DNA of 31,765 nucleotides from Phallusia fumigata (taxonomy: Eukaryota; Chordata; Ascidiacea; Phlebobranchia; Ascidiidae), in the NCBI GenBank assembly GCA_008931825.1, contig QXVZ01012415.1, positions 3,629 to 35,393 of the forward strand. The letters run 5' to 3'. Made by a program: the position numbers and the translations under genes. Below are positions 20,006 to 29,774 of the stretch, piece by piece. Position 1 is the first letter of the stretch. Each line of letters begins with the position of its first letter. The notes below the pieces were generated by a model that saw nothing but the letters and a program-made list of their open reading frames with translations, was not told the DNA's origin and made no database searches.

Positions 20006-20432
20006 AAAAATGACCCAAATTATTGGTGCAGTATGTACACGGCACTGGTGTGAATGTTTCCCTACCGTCGCGTTATATCCATTTGCTTTAGTTTGGTTTT
20101 TGGCTTAAACCAAACTACAAATTTCGTATTTCAGTAACCGAAAGTTGCAGTGTTCCCAAAACAGCGGAAAAAAAGGAGCCTGCTGTTTGGTAATGAACGC
20201 TGTAAACCTTAAATCCCGTAAGCGGTTGATATTTAGGGGTGAAATCCATGACCTTACGTGGCGAGTTTAACGTGTACATCTCGTATTCAACAGATGGGAC
20301 ATGAGCTTTAACACAAAATCGTAAGCCAGTAAGCCTAAAATTGCGAATTACTGCCACAAGTCGCAGATCAACTGCCGCCCCTTTTCACGTGTAAACGTCC
20401 ATAGCTGGACGCTGATTGGACTCAAAAGGAGA

Positions 20433-20549
20433 TTTAATTAAAAGCTGACTGCAGTTTGCCGCCGAAGACGTTCCCGCGCCTCCCTCTTCCGACACAATAA
20501 CAAACGGCGCTCTTCACGCTCCGTTTCCAAGTCTTTTAATTAAAAGCTG
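20433..20549 (+). promoter_or_regulatory. Direct repeat of a TTTAATTAAAAGCTG word
   Basis: The 15-base word tttaattaaaagctg occurs at 20433-20447 and 20535-20549. Its core TTTAATTAAA is palindromic and contains TAAT/ATTA homeodomain cores. The sequence between is GC-richer. This could be a small regulatory element; it is too short to be sure. Confidence 0.3.
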
Positions 20550-21963
20550 TTCGTCCGTGCGTTTGCGGCCATTTCTGCCCTTATTGAAGGGAAGCTGCGT
20601 TTCCTTTCGACCAAGGTTATCGTTATGAGTCGTTCTGTCGCCTATTTCCGCTGCGATAATTCCCATCTGCTTTTCAATACCGGTCGCTTCCTAGTTCACA
20701 CGCTCGCGTATGGAAATAGATAACATTGGATATTATGTGGGGCGAAACGCCCGCAAACGCTGTTTTGACCTGGATGTAGTGGACCAAAGCCTTTCGTTTA
20801 AATGTAACCCAGGAGATGAAAATTCAAGGTAATTTTGGTGGCATTGTGACAGTTTATCATACCGGGCTAACTGTTTATCTCTAGGGCAAACATGTATTTT
20901 TAAAGCAACTGTGTGTTAATCCTTTCGTTACAAAAAAACATCTGGAAAGTGACATTCGCCGCCTTGGACATGATTAGTGTTTCTCAAATCATACTTTCAA
21001 CATATTTTCGAAATAAGTAAGCAAACTGAAACGCTGATTATTTTTTGCATCTAAAACAAGACTTTAATACAACAAATTATTTGGATTGATATGTGATATC
21101 GAACTATATGACCTAAAAGCAATTTTGCTACTGATTTCCGCCAATTGCCAAACGTGTTAACTCCTTCTTAGCTCTCTCATGACACCTAGCCAAATACACA
21201 TTTCTTCCTAACAAGGCGGTTTTTGACATTCAGCCTTGCAAGGATAATCGTAAGTCACGTGTCTTATCGGGCTGGTTCCCAATGAGGGGCCGATTCGTTG
21301 CCGTTGGTGCGTAGCAAATACGAAAGTACCTCGATCCGCCTGTTGAGAGCATGAGAGACGCAGCGAGGCAGAGAGCTGGCGGTTCAGACCCTCCACTATA
21401 ACATTCCGATTAAGGACGGCCTGGCGTCTGTGATTGACAGCTGGCAATGTGTTGTTTTTGTTGGACGTCCCAAAAGGTTCGCAGCGCTTTTTGCTGGCTA
21501 TGAAACGAACTGTACAGGAGTGAAGGCAAAAGCCTGTGATGTGTGGTATGTACATGAAAGGGTTCTCAATTATGAATGTTTTATGTTAACAGTGTAACAA
21601 AAACATGTGCATGTGCGGGTAAATTTTTCTTTAGTACCTTATCGTCGACTTGCGAGTTCCTATGCCCCAAAGGAGAATAAAACAAGACTACCTTGAGGCC
21701 GTCATCTGTATCAGTTGCGCCACATATGCGTTTGTTGTAAGCCCTCGGGGTAAACCAATGGCGACACACCCTCACCCACCTAAGAGGTTTACGAAATTAG
21801 TTTAAACATTCTCATCTCCACGACCCACCCAAAAATGCAGTCCCCGTTGACACAATGCTTGCATAGAGCACTGACCTTGTCCCCATAGAGACCCCACACG
21901 TCCAGGGTGCAGCAGCGCGTGCATTCAAGTCACCGAGCCGACAGAGTCAAGGTCATGGCCTAC

Positions 21964-22146
21964 CGGGCGTCGCCTTTCGTCGACCAGGGCCCACTTTTCG
22001 GCACATGAGTCCACTAAGCCGAAAGTATGCGAACGCGCCCTGTGCCCCCCGCGCCGAACCCGATACGACCCCGATGCCGTCTCACGAATATATGAAACCA
22101 AAGCCGTATGTTGCAAGCGGGCGCGGCGCTCGGCCCCTTCGGATCC
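21964..22146 (-). CDS. Candidate gene A exon, 61 codons
   Basis: The strong minus-strand acceptor atggccccttctgcag opens a phase-0 frame reading GSEGAERRARLQHTALVSYI, RETASGSYRVRRGG, SHTFGLVDSCAEKWALVDER and RRP. A donor CCCG|gtaggc sits at a codon boundary. The length, 183 bp, is a multiple of three, so it can sit between the phase-0 exons at 25177 and 18687. An opposing plus-strand frame, open from 21866 to 22217 with its own good acceptor (ccttgtccccatag), reads SHEYMKPKPYVASGRGARPL and is a real competitor. Strand is undecided; I slightly prefer minus because of phase agreement. Confidence 0.4.
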
Positions 22147-25100
22147 CTGCAGAAGGGGCCATTTTTCACGATGGGAAAGATGGACGCGATACACTTTGCC
22201 AGTCGCCTGTAACGTGACAGTTGTCTTACTTGGGAGTCGTCTTACCAGCACGCGATAGCTGCACAAGATACTTTTCCTCCTTGCCTGTCGAAAGCCGGAC
22301 GCCAAAACCAATAAATTAGTCACGCGCAATCAACAGAACAACAGGGAATCGTCTGTTGTCCTTGTAATATGTACGGTTTATGTAAGGAGTTTTCCGAAGC
22401 TAGAGTCCAACGTAACTGGTCACCGGTTGCCATTCAAAGTTAACTCCAAGTCACCTCTGCCCAGAGTTTGCAAAGTGCGAAGTTTCAAATTGCAGTTAAA
22501 TTGACGTTTGGCCGAAAAGGTCCTGGTTTGCGGAATCGCCTTCAAACATTGTTTAGCCTATTATGCTGGTTGGCTTAAGACTTAAAATTGACGCTACGTT
22601 ACGGTTTTCGGAAACATGGTTAGCGTTTTTTCGCTTCCTACTGGTAAAAAATAAACTTATTACTCGCCACAAACGTGACTGGCTCAACACCAGATTGTAG
22701 CATGGCACAGGACACAAACTGAACACCGTTGAAACTTAACCGTAAAGTTTGATTTAACATTTTTGTTCAAGATAAAAAATGTATACATGTCACGTACTGA
22801 CACGAAGTTTTCTGCGGTGACCGTTGCCGCGTCCCTTCAAAGCGTTTGTAAATTGTAAATATGGGGTGCGTCTCTTTCCCTTAGGGGTTCACGTACCAAC
22901 GACAAAAATCAATCAGGGTTTTCAAGTGCTGCCACAACAAGCTCTCGGCAAACAATCTATTTATAACATCCACTAGCAACAACAGGGCATTTGAGGTCCG
23001 CCTCCCAGCGCATAACTGTAGGGGGCGGGAGCCTCTTATGTGACAAACACTTCACTTTGGGCACACGACTCTGGCATGAGTTACACACGGGATTTCTAAC
23101 CCCAACGCAGGTGCTGAGCGTTAGATGTTTGGTATTTGAGCTCAATGGAATTCGGGAGACAAGGCAAACGATTGTGCATTAGCTTCGTGCGAAGAAAGAA
23201 AACTGTTCGCGGGTTAGGTTTGCAAACTTCAGAGGTGAAAACATGCAACGCACTCGTGCTAATACCCCTTTGACAGTACAACCATAGTACTCTGTTCTGA
23301 TGAGACGGTGCTGTTTATGTGGGGGAGCTTATTTTAAATGTCAGACCTTGTGTTTGCTTCAATTCGCTTGACTTCGCGTTTTTACCAAAACCTTTCGTTT
23401 CTTTTTTATCAAATGAAAGTAAAACTTGCGCTGGTCGAATGTAATCAACAAAAATTAACCGTTTTTCATGCCAATCTGACATTTTTTCTGGTATTAGTAT
23501 GGACTATTTCTTATATTGGCAAACAACCAAAAGTTTTGTCAACATATATCATTAAAATGCATTTTGAAAGATTTTCCCAAGCCAAAAATTCACGAAAACA
23601 AACCAGCAGTATTATCTCATGCCGTTACCAGATATGCCCACAGGAATTCGTACATTCCTTGCGCCTATATCCATAACCGAAACACCACCCCCGGATCACC
23701 GCTCAACCCCAAATGCACTGTATCCAACAATGTTATGCCGCAAATCTGTTAACCCCTGTATATGGATACAGACTCGGAGGCCCCGAAAAGCTACTTGCAC
23801 TTGACCCTTTTGCTAAGTTCAAGTACAAATGTCGTGGGCCATATGCATGGAGTTACGGTTGCATGGCGAATGTTTACTGCATCCGGGTTAGGGGTTAGCA
23901 AATCAAGCATGGAATATTCACGAAAAAGAGTCATAATTTACAAAGATCCTCGTGGAGTTTGTTGCGCTGTCGCCGGGTATGTTGTTTTGGGTAGAATTTC
24001 ATTTGCACCATATCGTGCCGGGGTTCGTAACACTATGAGACATCCACAGTTTATGTTGTCCGTTTCAAGAAACTTATGTTTAATTAAAACATATCAACAT
24101 TTATCGAACGCTAACTTTTGTCGACAATGGCATAGGCACAAACTCTTCGTTTGGATTTGGCCCACAAAAACTTTAGGAACCACAATCTCCTGATGTCTCT
24201 TATGCAGTGAAGTGTATGTGATATTTTAACGCTGCCTTTACACTGGGCGATCAAGCAGCATGGTTCGCGTGCGCGTGGACAATTACAATTCCCGCTGGTT
24301 TGCGGAGGTTCGCTCCATCTGTCCGTTCAAAAACAAGGCTCGCTCCCACGCCGCTGCCAGTTTTTATTAATCTACACAACTCTACAGGCACTAAATTAAA
24401 AAAAGCGTATTCGATCTGTTCCAGGTGCAAGAACTTCATGACCAGGATAATATGACGTCATTAGCGGTTTTGCGGAGGTGGTTAGCAGGTAGTAGCATGA
24501 CGAAAGCGGAAGGGGATATTTTTAGTTATTCACTGCGATTTATATTTGGCGATGTCTGGTTCTGGATTACGGCGAATTTACAAAGCCGATGCGTCAGGGG
24601 TTTCAGGTTTGATTTTTTATGGGAGAAGAAACTTGCAAATTGCCCTTAAACCCACCTACTATTATTTAGTCATTCAGAAATTAGGCTCGAAGTACTGCTA
24701 TGTTTCATACTTGATAAAATGGTGAGAGGAATCCTGTCTAGCGCAAAGATAGCAAGGCGCCAGAACATCTTTTGATCTTATTCTATTCAGTTAAAAACTC
24801 TGGAATTCGTGTGGCCTGGTCCGTGGCGTCAGGGCACAGCGGCGACGCCTCTCTCGACATGAAACCCGAGCAGTTAAGTGTTGTCTTAGGGCGGACAAAA
24901 ACACACAGTAATGGATATTTTCCTTCCCAACAACACCGCACCCAAATCACTTTTTCCAGCGCTCAAAACCAACGATGTCAAACTACCATCAACTTCGAGT
25001 AAAAAAGAAGTAAATGGTAATTTGCTACCAACACAAAAAGCTATGTCCGTTGCACGCACAAGAATCTGACTTTTACACGCATTCTGCAGGCAGGTTTCGC

Positions 25101-25176
25101 TGGGAAGCGGGGCTTGTTTGTTGTGACTGCAAGGCGTGAATACCAACCTACACGTCGGCACCTGGGTCGCAGTTAC
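22147..25176. other. Gene A intron with unresolved small frames
   Basis: At 24260-24370 the plus strand has a 36-codon ATG frame in strong Kozak context (MVRVRVDNYNSRWFAEVRSI...). On the minus strand an ATG frame from 24439 to 24251 encodes 62 residues over the same bases. A plus frame of 143 codons at 23762-24193 and others at 22991-23182 and 24772-25002 lack convincing splice sites. A full CRE lies at 24453-24460. I assign no gene. Confidence 0.3.
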
Positions 25177-25224
25177 CCATGCCAGCCCCGCCGCCCTGTT
25201 GAGTGACAGCCGCGTTTGCCATTT
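25177..25224 (-). CDS. Candidate 48-bp gene A exon
   Basis: The acceptor aaacccaacaccccacag and donor CATGG|gtaact bound 48 bp reading KWQTRLSLNRAAGLAW at phase 0 on both sides. This matches the frame-3 reading of the donor at 25650 and the next exons. The same bases in another frame start with an ATG in strong context (MANAAVTQQGGGAGMGNCDP), which could instead be a gene start. Short and therefore weak. Confidence 0.28.
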
Positions 25225-25522
25225 CTGTGGGGTGTTGGGTTTTGCCATGCTCGGCCCGCCATGCTTGTACCAAGCATATCGTATTTAGTAATTGACTTCG
25301 CGATGTTACTGGTCGGATGTAGCATGTTTGTTGCCGAGATTCAAAAACGAAATCGAATTGCTTGTTGCGCGGAAATTACGCTGTCACTTCGTTGCCACTC
25401 TTGCGTGAGTTTCTGTCATTTGATAGGTGTGAAGTGTTGACAAGGCTTGACTGTTCAGTGTGTGGCGCATTGTGTTCGACCAAATAGTTTCAATATTACT
25501 TGGTAAAAATGTGTGCTTCAAA

Positions 25523-25588
25523 AATATGTAAAATTCATGCGATCAATATGTAAAATTCATGCGAAAAATATGTAAAATTCATGCGATC
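25523..25588 (+). repeat. Three tandem 22-bp repeats
   Basis: The unit aatatgtaaaattcatgcga plus two variable bases (tc, aa, tc) is present three times without spacing. It sits 62 bp inside the intron that follows the donor at 25650. This is a minisatellite-like array and may vary in copy number between individuals. Confidence 0.9.
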
Positions 25589-25650
25589 TTAACCGTTTAA
25601 AATTTTGTTCAATCAATGGACTAAAAAAGTAGAAACCACACTTCACTTAC

Positions 25651-26255
25651 AGGTCTTGGCACAGCAGAAAATATATCCAGGTCTTTAGCGCGGCGAAGGG
25701 ACTTTGCCTTTTTCTCTTTCTCTTCCTTTGCATCGTCCGCGCGTGCTTCTTGGGAAAGTGATGTCGATTCCGGGATGAATAATCCGTTTCTTCCGCTACG
25801 ACTTTGAGATAGGGCATCTTGGTCTGTCTCGACAGCAAATCCAGTCTTTCAAGGGAGGAACACTCGATTTCGCACGCAAAGTTGTTTTCATTCGTGGCTC
25901 GTAAATCGAGACTGTTTGACATCGGCTCAAGGCGGGATTCGCCCGGTCTTCGGGAGCCTTCACTCCCGACTTTCCCGCCGGAACTTCGTGGCCTCTTTGC
26001 GCCTTTTGATCCCCGTTCACGGCCTGTGGTTGTATCGTCTGTGCGACAGCATGCAGTGTAAAGTGACTTTCGTAAAAGCTGCCACTTCGACTGAAGATCA
26101 GCAATGCTACGAGTTCGTTCAGTAACCAGCAACTTCAAGGCTTTGGCGGCTTGATTTGTGCAGAGTCCTTGACTTTCATCTTTAGTGCGCTCCCATAAAC
26201 CGAGGCGTTCCATTTTTCCTTTATGTCTCCGAAGCCAATAAACGGTGTTAATTGC
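25651..26255 (-). CDS. Gene A exon(s), possible MADF/Myb-like DNA-binding segment and basic tail
   Basis: The longest open frame in the window (234 codons, minus strand) ends in a TAA overlapping the excellent donor AGACCT|gtaagtg at 25650. A plausible acceptor is ggtgtcgcag before 26255; an ATG in strong context sits at 26213. Near the N-terminus MERLGLWERTKDESQ, NQAAKALKLLV and SIADLQSKWQLLRKSLY have the spacing of a MADF/SANT-like domain (LW..., A...I, then DL..KW..LR). I propose this by pattern only. Next comes a glycine/arginine/serine linker, then MQRKRKRKRQS, a nuclear-localisation-like cluster. In the last 66 codons another frame is also open (SQEARADDAKEEKEKKAKSL, RRAKDLDIFSAVPRP). 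Only that frame gives the phase 0 needed by the downstream exons, so a small intron near 25830-25960 or a different joining may exist. Confidence 0.5.
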
Positions 26256-28341
26256 CTGCGACACCCTAGAGATCCGATAACTGGATGAGAGCGGCCGGGA
26301 TTTCAAGACGCCCCCCGTCAGCTTTCCCACAGTTGTCCGCGTTCCGTGCAATTACCGAGCAATGATCCAATAATCCTGGAATTCGATATATTACTCCGTT
26401 GGAGGTCAACTTCGTGTTTTTCAGGCGAAGGGATATTCACTGTGCCAATTGCAAAATTTCAGTTGCTTCGTAAGTTACGCAATTTCTAAACCAAAGTTTC
26501 TAATACAAAAATATCAAAGTTAGTTGTTGCTATAACGGGATATTATACTAGGAGGGAATTTGTCAGTAAGTGCACGCGGACTGATACTAACTGTGACATG
26601 ATTCTACATGACTCGTGACGATAGTTAATAGGGCGTGAGTGCTTAAATAAGTCGTTGGACATTGTCAAGCGCGACTGGATAAAATCGTTNTCGTAAGTTA
26701 CCCAATTTCTAAACCAAAGTTTCTAACACAAAAATATCAAAGTTAGTTGTTGCTATAACGGGATATTATACTTGGAGGGAATTTGTCAGTAAGTGCACGC
26801 GGACTGATACTAACTGTGACATGATTCTACATGACTCGTGACGATAGTTAATAGGGCGTGAGTGCTTAAATAAGTCGTTGGACATTGTCAAGCGCGACTG
26901 GATAAAATCGTTTTAGCCGCTGGACACCTCTGTACCATAAATGCTAAGCTATTTTCTTGCTGTAGAGAATGTTCTTTGACTAAAAGCCCTGGTCTGTGCG
27001 GAAGTTTATATTTTGTCGAACGCGTCGCTTCAAATCTCTACAGTTAACATGTTGAACAGACCTGTAGTTGAAACAAACTTATTTTACTGTTGTATTTTGC
27101 TTCTTACTGCTAGAATACCTAACTCTGAATAAGCCAACAAAAAAATTAAACTACACGTTTTTTCGTACAACTAAAAAAGGACTTCGCTAGCTCGAACGTT
27201 TTACACTGACTGTAAAAGTTTAGATAATAACATGTGAAAAGAAGACCGATATTAACGTGCCGATGACGTGTGCTTTGACGTCGCCTATTGCGTAGCCTCG
27301 TCTGCCCTTCGTCGAAGCGTAACGAATTGATCTTTATATCGGATCAAAGTCGGTCTTGTAACAAAATCTTTAGCGCCTTGGCAGCGGATCCAAGTTATGG
27401 GAGTTCGTAACTCGCAATTACCCGAAATTACCTTCCATTACAGCCGACCAGCATGATTGCGTATCAATACATCGCCGGAAACCTGTAACCGGGGACTTGA
27501 ACGCTCGCCCCTGCGCCCCGCCATGCAGACATCAAGCCGAGAATCTACCTGATTCACCAACATTCCCCAACGCTTAAAATATCGCCGCTAACCGATGTCG
27601 CTGTTTATCGCCGCGATTTACGTTTTCGATTTCACCCGAACGGGCGCGCCCCTGTTCGCTAAAGATTAGTTGTCGCCGTTTTCTTTGATTCTTACGGCCC
27701 AAATTCGCCCCGCACCGCCCGCGTTCGGTTACCCCTCGAGTCCGTGGACGCACGCCGGACGAACAAATGTCATAGGCCGCATCGGTTTCAAAAGTTTTCA
27801 ATCATTGCCGAGGCGCTTTGCGGCGGAAACAACGCCCGCACTGGATCCGGAGATTTTTGTGCTAAAACGGTATCTTAATCTGCTTCTGCTTTACGACAGC
27901 GTTCTTTTAATCAATAATAAATCGCTTCGGCATGTCCAAAGGACAATGAAATCTTTTGCTGATTATAAAACTTGAATGTTTACTGAGGTGAAAGACATTA
28001 GTGTATCGTAACGTTTCTTGCTCCATAAAACCGTGTCATTCCCCTGAGCGTACTAAGACTTGCTGTTTTATTAAAAGAGTGAATTCCGTTCTGTGTCATT
28101 ATTATTATTATCTGAGTTGGTCTTATACAAGGAATGTCACCAAATTTCTTTAGAACCAATACGTTCTAATCTCTTCCTTTTCGCCTAAAAATAGCCCTCA
28201 AACAAACGACTTGACTTATTCAAATAGAATCGGCACACTAAAACAACTCTCTCCGCTTCCTCCTGCATAAAACAACGACTTAACCTTGAAGCGCAAACCG
28301 CCCACCAAAAACAGTTGTGTCAACACTGCCCAAAAAAATTT
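26256..28341. other. Mostly non-coding stretch between genes A and D
   Basis: It holds the 222-bp assembly duplicate (26468-26912) and a GC-rich island at 27570-27975 that is open on both strands. There the plus frame contains FAAETTPALDPEIFVLKRYL, while the minus strand offers an acceptor (gataccgttttag) followed by QKSPDPVRALFPPQSASAMI to a stop, and a second minus frame (TDAAYDICSSGVRPRTRGV). I cannot choose. TTTATT near 28067 gives a minus-strand AATAAA about 275 bp after the stop at 28342. Confidence 0.35.
26468..26912 (+). repeat. 222-bp duplicate joined by a single N (two alleles or contig overlap)
   Basis: Bases 26468-26689 and 26691-26912 match around N at 26690 with about three substitutions (tacgc/taccc, aataca/aacaca, actagg/acttgg). 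Same pattern as the other N-joined duplicates. Confidence 0.88.
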
Positions 28342-28454
28342 CTACTCCGTGGCAGAGCGCGGCGCCACGCTGGGACCGACTCCGGCCCCCATTGTCTTTC
28401 CGGGGCCTTCGCCCGCCGAGCGGCCCGCACGAATGCCTTGTTGATATGTATTTA
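28342..28454 (-). CDS. Candidate terminal exon of gene D
   Basis: The acceptor gtttactattgccgtcgtccag is followed by two bases and NTYQQGIRAGRSAGEGPGKT, MGAGVGPSVAPRSATE and a TAG. The tail is glycine, alanine, serine and proline rich, and GC-rich compared with its flanks. The two starting bases complete the codon left open at 28522. A different frame across the same bases reads on to 28280 without a stop, so the frame depends on the proposed 67-bp intron. No family recognised. Confidence 0.35.
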
Positions 28455-28521
28455 CTGGACGACGGCAATAGTAAACAAAACAACTTGATTATTGACTGGA
28501 TTTCTTTCCCAAGCATTTGAC

Positions 28522-28604
28522 CTTGTCGCGTCCGCCTGACGGCCCTGCAGTCCCTTTCAACATCTAACTGGGTCAGGCCTTCTCGTTCTTCGGCATCTTT
28601 CGTT
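28522..28604 (-). CDS. Candidate internal exon of gene D
   Basis: From an acceptor-like aaaactag the minus frame reads TKDAEEREGLTQLDVERDCR and AVRRTRQ, ending at the donor GACAAG|gtcaaa with one base of the next codon. The charged, helix-prone sequence looks like real protein. The intron to 28454 would be only 67 bp, short but within the range of compact animal genomes. Upstream exons may include the open segment near 29600-29774. Not recognised. Confidence 0.33.
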
Positions 28605-29469
28605 CTAGTTTTGCATATGAAAGTTTTTCGCCGGGTTGCATGGTTTGAGTAACCTAATACCGAGTGCGCCAACTTTCCCAAGCCTTTCTGCGTGGGTTTC
28701 TCGTGTAATGTCCAGTCACATGCACAAAAATATGAACTACTCTAATATTACCAACATACTTACCAGCACGTGCAAAATTTACTTATGAATACAAAATTAT
28801 TTTATTAACAACCATATTTCTTGTCTTCACTCCACTTTTATAAGAAAAGCAAAGTTCCGTCGCTGCTCTGATATGCTTTTTAAAAGCTAAGTCGAGAGAT
28901 GCTTGGCGTGTATTGGCTACAATAAATCAAGAACATTTTAGAGGTAAATTGTTTGACAGTGATCGCCATTACCAAGTTCCAATCTAAGTTCTGATCTAAA
29001 CCCAACGACCCATCGAGTTTCGAACCAAGTCAACCCTAACTCTAAATAAAGCCAAAGGTTACCTCAGGTCAAACTCATGAAAGACCGGCACTCCAATCCA
29101 GCGCACAGCCGAATACATTTGTACGCGATTATAAAAACAACACTAATCCCACAAAAGAAGCACCTTCGCAACGATTATTATTCCACTGTTACCCTTTCAC
29201 CGGCGACTAATCCATCGTAATCCAATCATTACTGGAACTGCAAATGCCCTGACTGTCGCAAGAAAGCGGTGACCATCAAAGGTCCCAAGTCCCAGGCCCA
29301 AGAATGTTTGGCGAATGAATCAATTTGGAAAAGCGTTTTTTGACTTCTCCTTTACCTTTTCACGAGCGCCTTTCAAAGATGACGAATATAATTTGTTTGA
29401 AAAGTTTGTTGCTACAAAATAAAATACCATGATGCTCAAAAGGCCTTAAATATAAGTTCTCATTTACCT
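28605..29469. other. AT-rich stretch without a gene
   Basis: No coding-like segment stands out. It is probably a gene D intron. Confidence 0.5.
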
Positions 29470-29599
29470 TCATCTGATTCTGCTAAAAACTCGATGCCTC
29501 ATTACGTGCGAGAAGCTTATCGGCCAAATACTCAAACAGTGCTGTAATCCCTTCCCAGCAAGTATTTGAAGTATTTTTGTAACCGGCGTGCTGCGATTT

Positions 29600-29774
29600 C
29601 GAGCCCGAGTTTGGAGCGAAACAGAACCAAAACCTTTAGCACGACTTGCTTGAAACATTACACCAGGGGCGCAACGCACATCAAATAGCGACTTTCGTTT
29701 TCCCTTCGCCACTTGGGCCATCACCACTCGATCCGGTTTCGCAATTCCGACGACCTTGTCCTCACTGCCGTTTC
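29600..29774 (-). CDS. Coding-like segment, possible gene D exon
   Basis: A minus frame open from about 29862 to 29470 has its most protein-like part here: after the acceptor gcatttaagtgcttcag it reads NGSEDKVVGIAKPDRVVMAQ, VAKGKRKSLFDVRCAPGVMF and QASRAKGFGSVSLQT. The 3' limit is approximate because no strong donor follows. Beyond about 29650 two other minus frames become attractive (one ends LEIAARRLQKYFKYLLGRDY-STV-stop, one contains GITALFEYLADKLLARNEAS). The end of the exon and its frame are therefore unresolved. No family recognised. Confidence 0.33.

Larger units (their letters stand above)
18741..21963. other. Gene A intron or intergenic stretch
   Basis: Mostly non-coding. It holds the 449-bp assembly duplicate (19107-20005) and a repeated homeodomain-like word (20433, 20535). 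A 115-codon minus frame at 21208-21555 has no clear splice sites. Inside the 449-bp block the minus strand carries a short frame reading KGLALCELDPSEAQCLRM. Two of the four differences between the copies change its residues, which argues against coding. Confidence 0.4.

Noticed and set aside
23762..24193. 143-codon plus-strand frame
   Set aside because: Residue composition and codon use look random and there are no good flanking splice sites.
28099..28112. Short (att)n microsatellite
   Set aside because: Too short to be noteworthy.
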